This document shows positions 48,609-56,870 of a DNA stretch of 64,000 bases, piece by piece (within the stretch, counting starts at the first letter, position 1; every line of letters begins with the position of its first letter). The stretch is taken from NCBI GenBank assembly GCA_963785125.1, contig CAWATU010000008.1:1-64000 (forward strand), read 5' to 3'. A program made the translations under genes and the position numbers. This DNA is from QHXN01 sp963785125 (GTDB taxonomy: Bacteria; Acidobacteriota; Blastocatellia; Pyrinomonadales; Pyrinomonadaceae). A model generated the notes under the pieces. That model ran no database searches and was not told the DNA's origin. It saw nothing but the letters and a program-made list of their open reading frames with translations.

Positions 48609-50033
48609 TCAGATGTCGAAGTAGAGCGAGTACTCCAGCGGGTGCGGGCGCATCCGCATGGGGTTGATCTCCTTCTCGCGCTTATAGGTGATCCAGCGGT
48701 CGATGAGCTGCGGCGTGAAGACCTCGCCCTTGAGCAGAAACTCGTGGTCGTTCTCCAAAGCCTTGAGCGACTCGTCGAGCGAGCCGGGGAGGCTGGGGAC
48801 GTTCTTCAGCTCCTCGGGCGCGAGGTCGTAGATGTCCTTGTCGAGCGGCTCGCCCGGGTCGATGCGGTTCTGCACACCGTCGAGCCCCGCCATCAGCATC
48901 GCCGAGAAGGCGAGGTAGGGATTGCACGACGGGTCGGGCGGACGGAACTCCAGACGCTTGAGCTTCGGGTTGGTCGAGAACATCGGGATGCGGATGGCCG
49001 CCGAGCGGTTCCGCGCCGAGTAGGCGAGGTTGACGGGAGCCTCGAAGCCCGGGACGAGCCGCTTGTAGCTGTTCGTCGTCGGAGCGGCGAAGGCCACCAC
49101 GGACGCGGCGTGCTTCAAGAGTCCGCCGATGTACCAGCGGGCCATGTCCGACAGCCCCGCGTAGCCGTCGCCCGCGAAGAGCGGCTTCTCGTCCTTCCAG
49201 AGCGACTGGTGGCAGTGCATCCCTGAACCGTTGTCGCCGTACATCGGCTTCGGCATGAAGGTCGCCGCCTTGCCGTACTGATAGGCGACGTTGCGGACGA
49301 CGTATTTGAAGATTTGCAGGTTGTCGGCCGTGCCCAACATGGTCGAGTAACGGAAGTCGATCTCGCACTGGCCGGCGGTGGCGACCTCGTGGTGGTGACA
49401 CTCGACCGTGATGCCGCACTCCTCCAGCGTCAGCGAAATCTCGGAGCGCAGGTCGCTCAGAGAGTCGGCCGGCGGGACGGGCACGTAGCCCTCCTTGTTG
49501 CGGATGCGGTAGCCGAGGTTCGGGCCGCGGAAGTCGTCCTCGCCGCGCCCCGAAGCCCAGATGCCCTCGTCGGAATGAATGCGGTAGCCCGAGTGGTGCG
49601 GCTCGTTGTTGACCTCGACGCCGTCGAAGACGAAGAACTCGGCCTCGGGGCCGAAGTTGATCGTGTCGGCGATGCCCGTGAAGCGGAGGTAAGATTCGGC
49701 GCGCTGCGCGACCGAGCGCGGGTCGAGGCCGTAGCCCTCCTTCGTGATCGGATCGACGGCGTTGGCGATGACAACGAGCGTCGGCTCCTCCGCGAACGGG
49801 TCCATAAAGACGCGGCCGGGGTCGGGGATGAGCAGCATGTCCGACTCGTGAATCGAGGCCCAGCCGCGAAGGCTTGAGGCGTCGAAGCCGAAGCCATCCT
49901 CGAACGAGCCCTCGTCCAGCTCGTGGAGCGGGAAGGTCAGGTGATGCCAGGCCCCGACGAGGTCTGTGAAACGTACCGAGACGAACTTCGCCTCGTGGTC
50001 TTCGGAATACTTCAAGACCGCTTTTGCGTCCAT
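48609..50033 (-). CDS. glnA: Glutamine synthetase, type I
   Basis: 474 residues. Signatures: FVSVRFTDLVGAWHHLTFP, SSLRGWASIHESDMLL, FGPEAEFFVFD, NEPHHSGYR, VECHHHEVATAGQCEIDFR (metal/ATP sites), MPKPMYGDNGSGMHCHQSLW, LVPGFEAPVNLAYSARNRSA and IRIPMFSTNPKLKRLEFR. The adenylylation site is Tyr402 in DKDIYDLAPEEL, matched by glnE close by. It assimilates ammonia into glutamine as a dodecamer. A promoter upstream on the minus strand serves this gene. Confidence 0.97.
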   Translation of the reverse strand: MDAKAVLKYSEDHEAKFVSVRFTDLVGAWHHLTFPLHELDEGSFEDGFGFDASSLRGWASIHESDMLLIPDPGRVFMDPFAEEPTLVVIANAVDPITKEGYGLDPRSVAQRAESYLRFTGIADTINFGPEAEFFVFDGVEVNNEPHHSGYRIHSDEGIWASGRGEDDFRGPNLGYRIRNKEGYVPVPPADSLSDLRSEISLTLEECGITVECHHHEVATAGQCEIDFRYSTMLGTADNLQIFKYVVRNVAYQYGKAATFMPKPMYGDNGSGMHCHQSLWKDEKPLFAGDGYAGLSDMARWYIGGLLKHAASVVAFAAPTTNSYKRLVPGFEAPVNLAYSARNRSAAIRIPMFSTNPKLKRLEFRPPDPSCNPYLAFSAMLMAGLDGVQNRIDPGEPLDKDIYDLAPEELKNVPSLPGSLDESLKALENDHEFLLKGEVFTPQLIDRWITYKREKEINPMRMRPHPLEYSLYFDI

Positions 50034-50163
50034 AATTTCTCCTGAAAGTGCGTTTTAAGGGGGTGGAAGGTGTCGGCCGCCTGTCTGCGGCGGCCTCTGT
50101 GCGGCGGAAAAGAGAGCGGGCGGTTGTTCATCAAAGCAGGTCAAGCCGCCTTAAAAAGCAGGC

Positions 50164-50194
50164 ATTATAGCCGCGTCCCCGCGCCCGCCGTCAA
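50164..50194 (-). promoter_or_regulatory. Candidate promoter of glnA
   Basis: On the minus strand TTGACG (50194-50189) and TATAAT (50169-50164), with a long 19-bp spacer; leader ~125 nt. No sigma54-type GG-N10-GC box was found. Facing it across the 428-bp gap is the speA promoter. Confidence 0.45.
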
Positions 50195-50314
50195 GCGCCT
50201 GCCCGGCCGGACGTTTCGGCGCGCGGCCCGCCGGCGCCGCGCCGCGCCGTCTAAACCTTTCTCGTGCGTCGTTTAGCCCGGGGACGCATGTTCTCTGCCC
50301 AAAAAAAATAGTTT

Positions 50315-50343
50315 TTGACCGACCCCCGCCTTTTCTGTTAAAT
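50315..50343 (+). promoter_or_regulatory. Promoter of speA
   Basis: TTGACC (50315-50320), 17-bp spacer, TTAAAT (50338-50343), with an A/T tract (50301-50314) just upstream like an UP element. Leader ~110 nt with GGGAGGCAGGAGAG before the TTG start. Confidence 0.65.
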
Positions 50344-50461
50344 TGCGCCATTAAGCAAGTCCAATCCAGTTGCTTCAAACCGCACAGAGCCCACGAGGAG
50401 GCTGACCCCCGCTTACTTTGTCCAAATGCGCGAACCCACTGGGAGGCAGGAGAGCTAGAAG

Positions 50462-52399
50462 TTGACCACGGCCATCGAACAGACGCTTGAGACCTACGGC
50501 ATAGAGAACTGGGGGGCCGGTTACTTCGGCATCAATCGCAAAGGCAACCTCGTCGTCCACCCTTCAGAATCCGACCAGAACCGCGCCGCCGACGTGCGCG
50601 AGATCATCGACGACCTGCGCCGACGCGGCATCCAGACGCCCGTGCTGCTCCGCTTCCCGCAGCTCATTGCGGGGCAGGTCAGGAAACTCCAGAGAGCCTT
50701 CCGCAACTCCATCCGCGAGTACGAGTACCAGGGCTCGCACATGTGCGTCTACCCGATGAAGGTCAACCAGAACCGGGCGGTCGTCGAGGAGTACCTGCGC
50801 GAGGGCGTGCGCTACGACTTCGGACTCGAAGCGGGCTCGAAGGCCGAGCTGTACGGCGCGCTCGCGATGGAGCAGTCGGGCGAGAGCCTGCTCGTCCTCA
50901 ACGGCTTCAAGGACGAGGAGTTCATCGAGCTGGCCTTCCTCGGTGCGCGCGCGGGCAAGCGCGTCGTCATTGTCATCGAGAAGCTGAACGAGCTTGACCA
51001 CGTGCTCAAGATGGTTGACCGCTTCGAGGACAGCGACCTGCCGATGGTGGGACTGCGCGTCAAGCTCTACTCGAAGGGCTCGGGACGTTGGGAGAAGTCG
51101 GGCGGCGAGGCGGCGAAGTTCGGGCTCACCACGACGGAAATCTTAGAGACCATCCGGCGGATGCAGGAGGCGGGGCGCATCGACATGCTCAAGCTCCTGC
51201 ACTTCCACATCGGCTCGCAGCTCACCGATATCAAGCGCATCAAGAATGCGATGAAGGAGGCCGCGCGCGTCTACGCCAAGATCGTCCAGATGAAGGTGCC
51301 GGTTGACCTCCTCGACGTGGGCGGCGGGATGGCGGTCGATTATGACGGCTCGAAGACGGCCTTCGACTCCTCGGCCAACTACACGGCGCAGGAGTTCGCC
51401 AACGATGTCGTCTACACCATCATGCAGGTCTGCGACGATGAGAACGTCCCGCACCCGACCATCATCCAGGAGTCCGGCCGGTATCTTTCGGCCTACCACG
51501 CCATCCTCGTCACCAACGTCTTGAGTGAGATCGAGACGGTCGTCGAGGACATCACGCCCATCGAGGTTGACGACGACGACCCGCAGGTCGTCATCGAGCT
51601 GGCCGACCTGCGCGAGCACGTCACGGTCAAGAACTACCGCGAGTTCTACCACGACGCTTTGGAGCACCGCGACGAGCTGTTCACGCTCTTCAACCTCGGG
51701 CTCATCTCTTTGGAAGATCGGGCGAAGGGCGAGGTTCTCTTCTGGGACGTGTGCGAGCGCGCGGACAAGCACGCGCAGCTCGCCAAGTACGTCTCCGAGG
51801 AGTTCGCGGAGTTGCGGCGCCTGCTGCGTGCGAAGTACCTGACGAACTTCTCCGTCTTCCGCTCGGTGCCCGACCACTGGGCGCTCGACCAGCTCTTCCC
51901 CATCATCCCCATCCACCGTCTGAACAAGCCGCCGACGGAGTACGCCACGCTCTGCGACATCACGTGCGACTCTGACGGCGTCATTGATAAGTTCGTAGAC
52001 CTCCACGACGTGAAGCAGGTTCTGGAACTGCACTCGCTCGTCGAGGACGAGCCCTACTACATCGCCCTCATGCTCGTCGGCGCTTACCAGGAGGTGATGG
52101 GTAACAACCACAATCTCTTCGGCGCGCCGAACGAGGCGCACATTCACATCGACGAGGACGGCTACCTGATCAAGAAGGTCGTCAAGGGCACGACCGTCGG
52201 CGAGGCGCTCTACCGCGCGCGCTACGAGCGCGGCCAGCTCCACGAGGGGTTCCGCCGCATCGTCGCGCAGCGCGTCAAGCGCGGCGAGCTGTCGGAGGCC
52301 GACGCCGCCGAAATGATCGAGCTTTACGAGTCGCGCTACAGTGCCTACACCTATCTCGCCGTCAACGGCGGGCCCGAAGATAAACGGCGCAGGCGGTAA
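50462..52399 (+). CDS. speA: Biosynthetic arginine decarboxylase
   Basis: 645 residues from a TTG at 50462 (AGGAGAGCTAGAAG upstream). PLP-dependent alanine-racemase-fold enzyme. Catalytic Lys100 in MCVYPMKVNQ, then GLEAGSKAEL, HFHIGSQLTDI, DVGGGMAVDYDGS, QESGRYLSAYHAIL and CDITCDSDGVIDKF. The chain matches SpeA throughout, including the AYQEVMGNNHNLFG segment. Converts arginine to agmatine, the first step of the putrescine route; agmatinase is encoded 2.6 kb downstream, and a deoxyhypusine-synthase-like enzyme between. Confidence 0.96.
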   Translation: MTTAIEQTLETYGIENWGAGYFGINRKGNLVVHPSESDQNRAADVREIIDDLRRRGIQTPVLLRFPQLIAGQVRKLQRAFRNSIREYEYQGSHMCVYPMKVNQNRAVVEEYLREGVRYDFGLEAGSKAELYGALAMEQSGESLLVLNGFKDEEFIELAFLGARAGKRVVIVIEKLNELDHVLKMVDRFEDSDLPMVGLRVKLYSKGSGRWEKSGGEAAKFGLTTTEILETIRRMQEAGRIDMLKLLHFHIGSQLTDIKRIKNAMKEAARVYAKIVQMKVPVDLLDVGGGMAVDYDGSKTAFDSSANYTAQEFANDVVYTIMQVCDDENVPHPTIIQESGRYLSAYHAILVTNVLSEIETVVEDITPIEVDDDDPQVVIELADLREHVTVKNYREFYHDALEHRDELFTLFNLGLISLEDRAKGEVLFWDVCERADKHAQLAKYVSEEFAELRRLLRAKYLTNFSVFRSVPDHWALDQLFPIIPIHRLNKPPTEYATLCDITCDSDGVIDKFVDLHDVKQVLELHSLVEDEPYYIALMLVGAYQEVMGNNHNLFGAPNEAHIHIDEDGYLIKKVVKGTTVGEALYRARYERGQLHEGFRRIVAQRVKRGELSEADAAEMIELYESRYSAYTYLAVNGGPEDKRRRR

Positions 52400-52481
52400 A
52401 TAGTAAATGGTAAATGGTGAATAGTAGGTGGCCGCTGCCCTGTTCCTGACACCATTTACGATTCACTATTTACCATTCACC
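52396..52481. repeat. Heptamer-word inverted repeat, GGTAAAT family, speA - DHS-like
   Basis: Left arm 52396-52427 (TAAATAGTAAATGGTAAATG and onward) begins in the speA stop codon; right arm 52450-52481 has ACCATTTACGATTCACTATT and onward. Imperfect complement. AAAGGATCG remains as ribosome site for the next gene. Confidence 0.8.
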
Positions 52482-52493
52482 AAAGGATCGAAA

Positions 52494-53555
52494 ATGGTCA
52501 CCCAACGTAAACCGCGAGCCACGAAGTATCTCACCGCCCCGATTCGGCCCGTCCAGGTAGACCGCGACCGGTCGGTGGCGGGACTGCTGGAAAAGATGGA
52601 GGGCGCGGGCCTCGGCGGCCGCCAACTCGCGGAGGCGCACCGCATCTGGCTCGACATGCTCGGCGACAACACCACGGTCGTCGTCGCCGCCAACGGCGCG
52701 CTCATCCCGGCCGGCATGCGGCGTCTGCTCGCCTACGTCATCAAGAACCGCTTCGTGGACGTGATGGTCTGCTCGGGCGCGATGCTCTTTCAAGACCTGC
52801 ACGAGACCCTCGGCCGCCAGCACTTCCAGGCGCACCCGTCGATGACGGACGCGGAACTGGAGGCGTCGCAAATCGCGCGCATGTGGGACGTGCTCGCCAG
52901 CGAGGAGGAGTACAGCGAGGCCAACGAGTGGGTCGGCGGCTTCACCAACCAGCTCGACCAGACGCGCGCCTACTCGACGCGCGAGTTCCTCCATCTGCTC
53001 GGCCGCGAGCTGGCCGAGATCGCCACCGACGACGGCGTGCTGACCTCCGCCTACAAGGCGCGCATCCCCGTCTTCTGCCCGACCATCTCCGACAGCTCGA
53101 TTATCGTCGGCATCGCCGGCGCGCGCTTCGAGAAGAAGAACAGCTTCTGCTTCGACCTCGCGCAGGACACGCTCGACCTCATGCAGATCGGCGCGCGCTC
53201 GCGGGTGACGGGCGTCATTAACCTCGGCGGCGGGACTTCGCGCAGCTACGTCCAGCAGATGGAGTCGGCCTCCGAGATCATCAAGACGCCCGCGCGCGGA
53301 CACAAGTACGCGATTCAAATCTCCACCGAGCAGTCCGCGCACGGCGGCCGCACCAGCCCCAACACCGACGACGAGTCGCTCGTCTTCGGCAAGCTCGCGC
53401 GCGGCGCGGCGACGGCCTACGTCGCCTGCGACCCGACCATCGCGCTCCCCATCCTTGTCACCGCCCTCTCCCAGACGGCCGCCAAATACATGAAGGGCCG
53501 CAAGCGCCCCAACTTCACCTTCATGGGCAAAGACCTGACGGTCGAAGTGCCGTGA
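52494..53555 (+). CDS. Deoxyhypusine synthase-like enzyme (bacterial DHS family)
   Basis: Start MVTQRKPRATKYLTAPIRPV at 52494 (AAAGGATCG upstream). 353 residues, DHS length. Family segments: VAANGALIPAGMRRLLAYVIKNRFVDVMVCSGAMLFQDLHE (in pieces), PVFCPTISDSSIIVGIAG, VINLGGGTSRSYVQQ, AIQISTEQSAHGGRTSP and DDESLVFGKLARGA. Lys300 in VFGKL aligns with the catalytic Lys of human DHS; the Trp before it is Phe, and the His in the human GGGVVKHH loop is replaced (GGGTSRSY). Bacteria lack eIF5A, so the substrate differs; bacterial homologues are linked to homospermidine formation or unknown acceptors. Placed between speA and speB, a polyamine transferase role is likely. Confidence 0.88.
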   Translation: MVTQRKPRATKYLTAPIRPVQVDRDRSVAGLLEKMEGAGLGGRQLAEAHRIWLDMLGDNTTVVVAANGALIPAGMRRLLAYVIKNRFVDVMVCSGAMLFQDLHETLGRQHFQAHPSMTDAELEASQIARMWDVLASEEEYSEANEWVGGFTNQLDQTRAYSTREFLHLLGRELAEIATDDGVLTSAYKARIPVFCPTISDSSIIVGIAGARFEKKNSFCFDLAQDTLDLMQIGARSRVTGVINLGGGTSRSYVQQMESASEIIKTPARGHKYAIQISTEQSAHGGRTSPNTDDESLVFGKLARGAATAYVACDPTIALPILVTALSQTAAKYMKGRKRPNFTFMGKDLTVEVP

Positions 53556-53648
53556 TGGACAGCAGGATGAAGTCTAACTTTAGGCTTGTGCTTTCTTAGG
53601 CTCACGTAGTAACGTTTGCCGCGTCTGAGCACGACGCATGTGCCCAGA

Positions 53649-53678
53649 TTGACAATTAAACAGGGATTACGGAATATT
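53649..53678 (+). promoter_or_regulatory. Consensus -35 TTGACA with weak -10, before the hairpin preceding hicA
   Basis: TTGACA at 53649-53654 and AATATT at 53673-53678, 18-bp spacer; a small palindrome CGGAATATTTCCG (53670-53682) overlaps the -10. A transcript from here would start at the hairpin. Confidence 0.4.
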
Positions 53679-53683
53679 TCCGA

Positions 53684-53738
53684 AGCCCGCCACTAAGCAA
53701 GACGCCTGCGACGCGTCTTCAAGTGGCGGGCTTTTTTC
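53684..53738 (+). terminator. Intrinsic terminator or attenuator before hicA
   Basis: Outer stem AGCCCGCCACT (53684-53694) with 53722-53732, inner stem AAGACGC/GCGTCTT (53699-53705/53713-53719), then CTTTTTTCG. Ends 22 bp before the hicA ATG. Confidence 0.85.
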
Positions 53739-53759
53739 GTTTCAGGAAAGGTTAAGCTG

Positions 53760-53981
53760 ATGGCTGGCAAACTTCCGGCGCTGAAGCCCAAACAAGTTAT
53801 TAAGGCGCTTGAACGACACGGCTTTTCCATTAAGCGCACGTCGGGGAGTCACTACATTTTGAAGAAGGAGAAGCTGCGCGTGACGGTGCCTTACCACAGT
53901 AAGGATTTGAAGCCGGGCACCCTTAAATCAATCATCAGCGAGGCTGGATTGACAGTCGAAGAGTTTCTCGATTTGCTCTGA
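53760..53981 (+). CDS. hicA: HicA-type toxin (mRNA interferase)
   Basis: 73 residues: LPALKPKQVIKALERHGFSIKRTSGSHYILKK is the dsRBD-like HicA fold, split here as KQVIKALERHGF and SGSHYILKK with the catalytic His31; then VTVPYHSKDLKPGTLKSIISEAGLTVEEF. AGGAAAGG precedes the ATG at 53760. HicA cleaves mRNA when free of HicB. The antitoxin is encoded on the opposite strand, tail to tail 12 bp away, not downstream in the same operon as usual. A terminator precedes the gene. Confidence 0.9.
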   Translation: MAGKLPALKPKQVIKALERHGFSIKRTSGSHYILKKEKLRVTVPYHSKDLKPGTLKSIISEAGLTVEEFLDLL

Positions 53982-53993
53982 CGGCATTAAGGC

Positions 53994-54221
53994 TTAGGCC
54001 ACTTCGACAGTCACTTCTTCAATGATGGGGTTGTCGGTGGGGACGGGCTCACCGTCTTCCAGAAGGCTTTCGACGTAGCAGCGGATGGCGTCGGCAGCCA
54101 TCGCGCGTGCTTCTTCGAGCGTGTCGCCTTCGGTGACTAATCCTGGCAAGGCGGGACAGGTCACGACATAGCCGCCGGTCTCGTCGGGCGTCATGAGGAC
54201 TGTGTAGTTCAGGATTTTCAT
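53994..54221 (-). CDS. hicB: HicB-like antitoxin
   Basis: 75 residues: MKILNYTVLMTPDETGGYVVTCPALPGLVTEGDTLEEARAMAADAIRCYVESL in pieces; TPDETGGYVVTCPALPGLVTEG and EARAMAADAIRCYVESLLEDG are the HicB degenerate RNase H-like fold. It lacks the C-terminal DNA-binding (HTH/RHH) domain of long HicBs, so any autoregulation would need another factor. It would neutralise the convergent hicA. A TATAAT sits only 6 nt before the ATG, so its mRNA would be leaderless or very short-leadered. Confidence 0.85.
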   Translation of the reverse strand: MKILNYTVLMTPDETGGYVVTCPALPGLVTEGDTLEEARAMAADAIRCYVESLLEDGEPVPTDNPIIEEVTVEVA

Positions 54222-54227
54222 GACCGT

Positions 54228-54245
54228 ATTATATCACCGGTATAA
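54228..54245 (-). promoter_or_regulatory. -10 box and overlapping palindrome of hicB
   Basis: Minus-strand TATAAT (54233-54228) lies inside the 17-bp interrupted palindrome 54229-54245 (TTATA..ACCGG..TATAA). An operator overlapping the -10 is a normal arrangement for toxin-antitoxin autoregulation. Confidence 0.5.
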
Positions 54246-54294
54246 CGAACTTCCTCAGCTTGTCTCTCGCCCTTCGTAACCTTAAAATTCCCTC

Positions 54295-55221
54295 ATGTCT
54301 GAATCAGCAGAACTTCCGATGAACTTCGGTGGCATCGACGACGAGGAGTTGTCGAGCTTCGAGAACGCGCGTGTGGTCGTGTGGCCGGTCTCTTATGAGG
54401 GCACGGTCTCTTACGGCGGGGGGACGGGCGAGGGAGCGATGGCGGTCGTGGACGCTTCGCGCAACATGGAGTTGTACGACGAGGAGACCGACGCCGAAGT
54501 CTACCGGCTGGGGCTACACACGACCGAGGTGACGCCGCCGGCCGAAACGCCCGAGGCGATGATGAAGTCGCTGCTGACAAAGGCGCGCGAACTTGTCGGC
54601 GCGGGCAAGTTCGTCTGCATGATCGGCGGCGAGCATTCGGTGAGCGCGCCCGTCATCCAGGCGCACGCCGAGCGTTACGAGAACCTCTCCGTCCTACAGA
54701 TCGACGCGCACGCCGATCTGCGCGACACGTACGACGGCACGCCGCACTCGCACGCGTCGATCATGGCGCGCGTCGTGCGCGACCTCAAGCTCCCGGCCGT
54801 GCAGGTCGGCATCCGCTCCATCTCGGCCGACGAGGCGCGCTCGCTCGACCAGTTCCCGACGCGCATCTTCTGGGCGAAGGACATCGCGGGGCGCACCGAC
54901 TGGTGGGAGGAGGCCGTCTCGGGGCTGACCGAGAACGTCTACCTGACGATAGACATCGACGGGCTCGACCCTTCGCTCGTCGCGCAGACGGGGACGCCCG
55001 AGCCGGGCGGCCTCGGCTGGTACGAAGTGCTCGGCCTCATCCGCACGCTCGCGCGCGAGCGCCGCGTCGTCGGGATGGACTTGACCGAGTACTCATACGT
55101 CGAGGGCTTCAGCGCCTCGGCCTTCCTCTGCGCGAAGCTCATCTACAAATCGCTCTCCTACATCTTCGAGTCCGAGACCGAGCGCGTCCGCGGCGGGCGT
55201 GCTTCCGGCGCGGGCGCGTGA
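54295..55221 (+). CDS. speB: Agmatinase (ureohydrolase family)
   Basis: 308 residues of the ureohydrolase fold: VVVWPVSYEGTVSYGGGT, MIGGEHSVSAPV (Mn His), QIDAHADLRDTYDG (two Asp, one His), SHASIMARVV, LTIDIDGLDPSLV (Asp pair), GTPEPGGLGWYE and GMDLTEYS. All Mn ligands are present. Converts agmatine to putrescine and urea, following speA. The ~150-residue N-terminal region has the agmatinase type sequence rather than arginase. It starts 74 bp from divergent hicB, with no clear ribosome site. Confidence 0.93.
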   Translation: MSESAELPMNFGGIDDEELSSFENARVVVWPVSYEGTVSYGGGTGEGAMAVVDASRNMELYDEETDAEVYRLGLHTTEVTPPAETPEAMMKSLLTKARELVGAGKFVCMIGGEHSVSAPVIQAHAERYENLSVLQIDAHADLRDTYDGTPHSHASIMARVVRDLKLPAVQVGIRSISADEARSLDQFPTRIFWAKDIAGRTDWWEEAVSGLTENVYLTIDIDGLDPSLVAQTGTPEPGGLGWYEVLGLIRTLARERRVVGMDLTEYSYVEGFSASAFLCAKLIYKSLSYIFESETERVRGGRASGAGA

Positions 55222-55234
55222 GGATAAAAAGTTC

Positions 55235-55263
55235 TTGACTTCCCTTCCAACCGAGTGTGCAAT
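55235..55263 (+). promoter_or_regulatory. Promoter of the MFS gene
   Basis: TTGACT (55235-55240), 17-bp spacer, TGCAAT (55258-55263). Leader ~220 nt; GAAAGGAGAATCACC precedes the ATG at 55491. Confidence 0.5.
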
Positions 55264-55490
55264 ACGCGACATGCTTAAAGGCATGAGCACACGCTTCCCT
55301 CCCTGGTAAACCCTACCCGTAAAGGCGAGTTCGACCGCGGCCTCTCGCGGCGCACGCAGTGGTGTGTGCGTTTCGAAGAGGCTGCGGCGCGCGCTCGCGC
55401 GCTCGGTGATTCCGCCCCCGCGGCCGTGACGTTTTCAGGCGCAAGCGAAAGAGAACGTTACGGCTTCCACGGAAAGGAGAATCACCGTTC

Positions 55491-56711
55491 ATGTCTTCCG
55501 CACAAAAGTCCGCCCCCGCGCCGCGCCACATCGCAGGCGCGCGGCGCGGCCTGTCGCTGTTCGTCCTCACGCTGCTCGTCGCAGAGTTTCTGGACGAGGT
55601 TATCTTCGGACTTCGAGAGGCCGCCTGGCCGCTGATACGCGACGACCTGCGGCTGTCGTACACGCAGGTCGGCGTCATCCTGAGCGTGCCGCCGGTGGTC
55701 GGCCACTTGGTCGAGCCTCTGCTCGGCATCCTCGGCGACGTGTGGCGCAGGCGCGTGCTCGTGCTCGCGGGCGGCGTCGCCTTTGCCGCCGGGACGCTGC
55801 TCGTAGGTTTGAGCACAGGCTTCGCGCTGCTGCTCGCGGCGTCGATTCTGTCGAACCCCGCGTCGGGAGCATTCGTCAGCCTCTCGCAGGCGACTTTGAT
55901 GGACGCCGCGCCCGAGCGGCGCGAGCAGAACATGGCGCGCTGGGCGCTGGCGGGCTCCGTGGGGAACTCCGTGGGGCCTGCGACCATCGGCGCGTGCGTG
56001 TGGGTGGGCGCGAGCTGGCGTTGGGGCTTCGTCGCGGCGGGCGCGCTGATGCTTTTGGCGGTCGCGGCGGCGTGGCGTCAGCCGTTCGAGACGCCTTCGG
56101 CCCCGGGCAGCGCAGAGCCTACACGCGCGGCACTGCTTGAGGGCTTGCGCGGAGCCTTGCGCGCGCTCCGCAGGCGCTCGGTGCTGCGCTGGCTCGTGCT
56201 CTTGCAGTTGGGCGACTTCACGTACGACGTTCTGCGCGGCTTCCTCGCGCTCTACTTCGTGGACGTGGTGGGCGCGGGCGAGGGGGGTGCGGCGCTCGCC
56301 GTTGCGATGTGGACGTGGGTGGGGCTCGCGGGCGACTTCGCGGTGGTGCCGTTGCTCGAACGCGTGCGCGGCCTGAAGTATCTGCGCGTGAGCACGTCGG
56401 TCGTGTTGGCGCTCTTCCCACTGATGCTGCTGGCGGAAGGGTTCTCGACGAAGTTGGTGCTGCTCGGGCTGCTCGGGTTCGCCAACGCCGGTTGGTACGC
56501 CATCATCCAGGCGAAGCTCTACGACGAGATGCCCGGGCAGAGCGGGACGGTGGCGATGACTCTGGGGAACGTCTTCGGGCTCGCGGGCAGCCTCGTCCCG
56601 CTCGCGCTCGGCGCCTTCGCCGAAGCGTACGGGCTCGGCCCGATGATGTGGCTGCTTGCGCTCGGGCCGTTGGCTCTGCTCGCGGGGCTGCTGACGGTGA
56701 AAGAACGATAA
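55491..56711 (+). CDS. MFS transporter
   Basis: 406 residues, 12 predicted membrane helices in two halves joined by a charged loop at ~190-235 (RALRRRSVLRW). The motif A-like GILGDVWRRR lies between helices 2 and 3; other MFS traits are a Gly-rich helix 5 (SVGNSVGPATIGA) and its repeat in helix 11 (TLGNVFGLAGSLVPLALG). GAAAGGAGAA precedes ATG 55491. The first residues (RRGLSLFVLTLLVAEFLDEVIFGLREAAWP) resemble sugar or drug exporters; substrate unknown. Its stop codon starts a 32-bp hairpin. Confidence 0.85.
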   Translation: MSSAQKSAPAPRHIAGARRGLSLFVLTLLVAEFLDEVIFGLREAAWPLIRDDLRLSYTQVGVILSVPPVVGHLVEPLLGILGDVWRRRVLVLAGGVAFAAGTLLVGLSTGFALLLAASILSNPASGAFVSLSQATLMDAAPERREQNMARWALAGSVGNSVGPATIGACVWVGASWRWGFVAAGALMLLAVAAAWRQPFETPSAPGSAEPTRAALLEGLRGALRALRRRSVLRWLVLLQLGDFTYDVLRGFLALYFVDVVGAGEGGAALAVAMWTWVGLAGDFAVVPLLERVRGLKYLRVSTSVVLALFPLMLLAEGFSTKLVLLGLLGFANAGWYAIIQAKLYDEMPGQSGTVAMTLGNVFGLAGSLVPLALGAFAEAYGLGPMMWLLALGPLALLAGLLTVKER

Positions 56712-56782
56712 ACGCCGGAACGCGGGACGATGAACTGAAGGCAGCTTGTCTTCAGTTCATCGTCCCGCGTTCCGGCGTTTAG
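56710..56782. terminator. Perfect 32-bp inverted repeat after the MFS gene
   Basis: Arms 56710-56741 (TAAACGCCGGAACGCGGGAC and onward) and 56751-56782, exact complements, 9-nt loop. The left arm includes the TAA of the MFS gene. Confidence 0.9.
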
Positions 56783-56870
56783 CCGAGACGTGTTATCTTG
56801 CCTCGGTTCTGCCCCGCCGCGCGTGCTGCCCGAGAGCGCGCGGCGCCTACAGCGAAAGTGATCCCTATAG

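Noticed and set aside
50070..50276. Small open frame between glnA and speA
   Set aside because: Basic low-complexity translation across the glnA promoter; no start signal.
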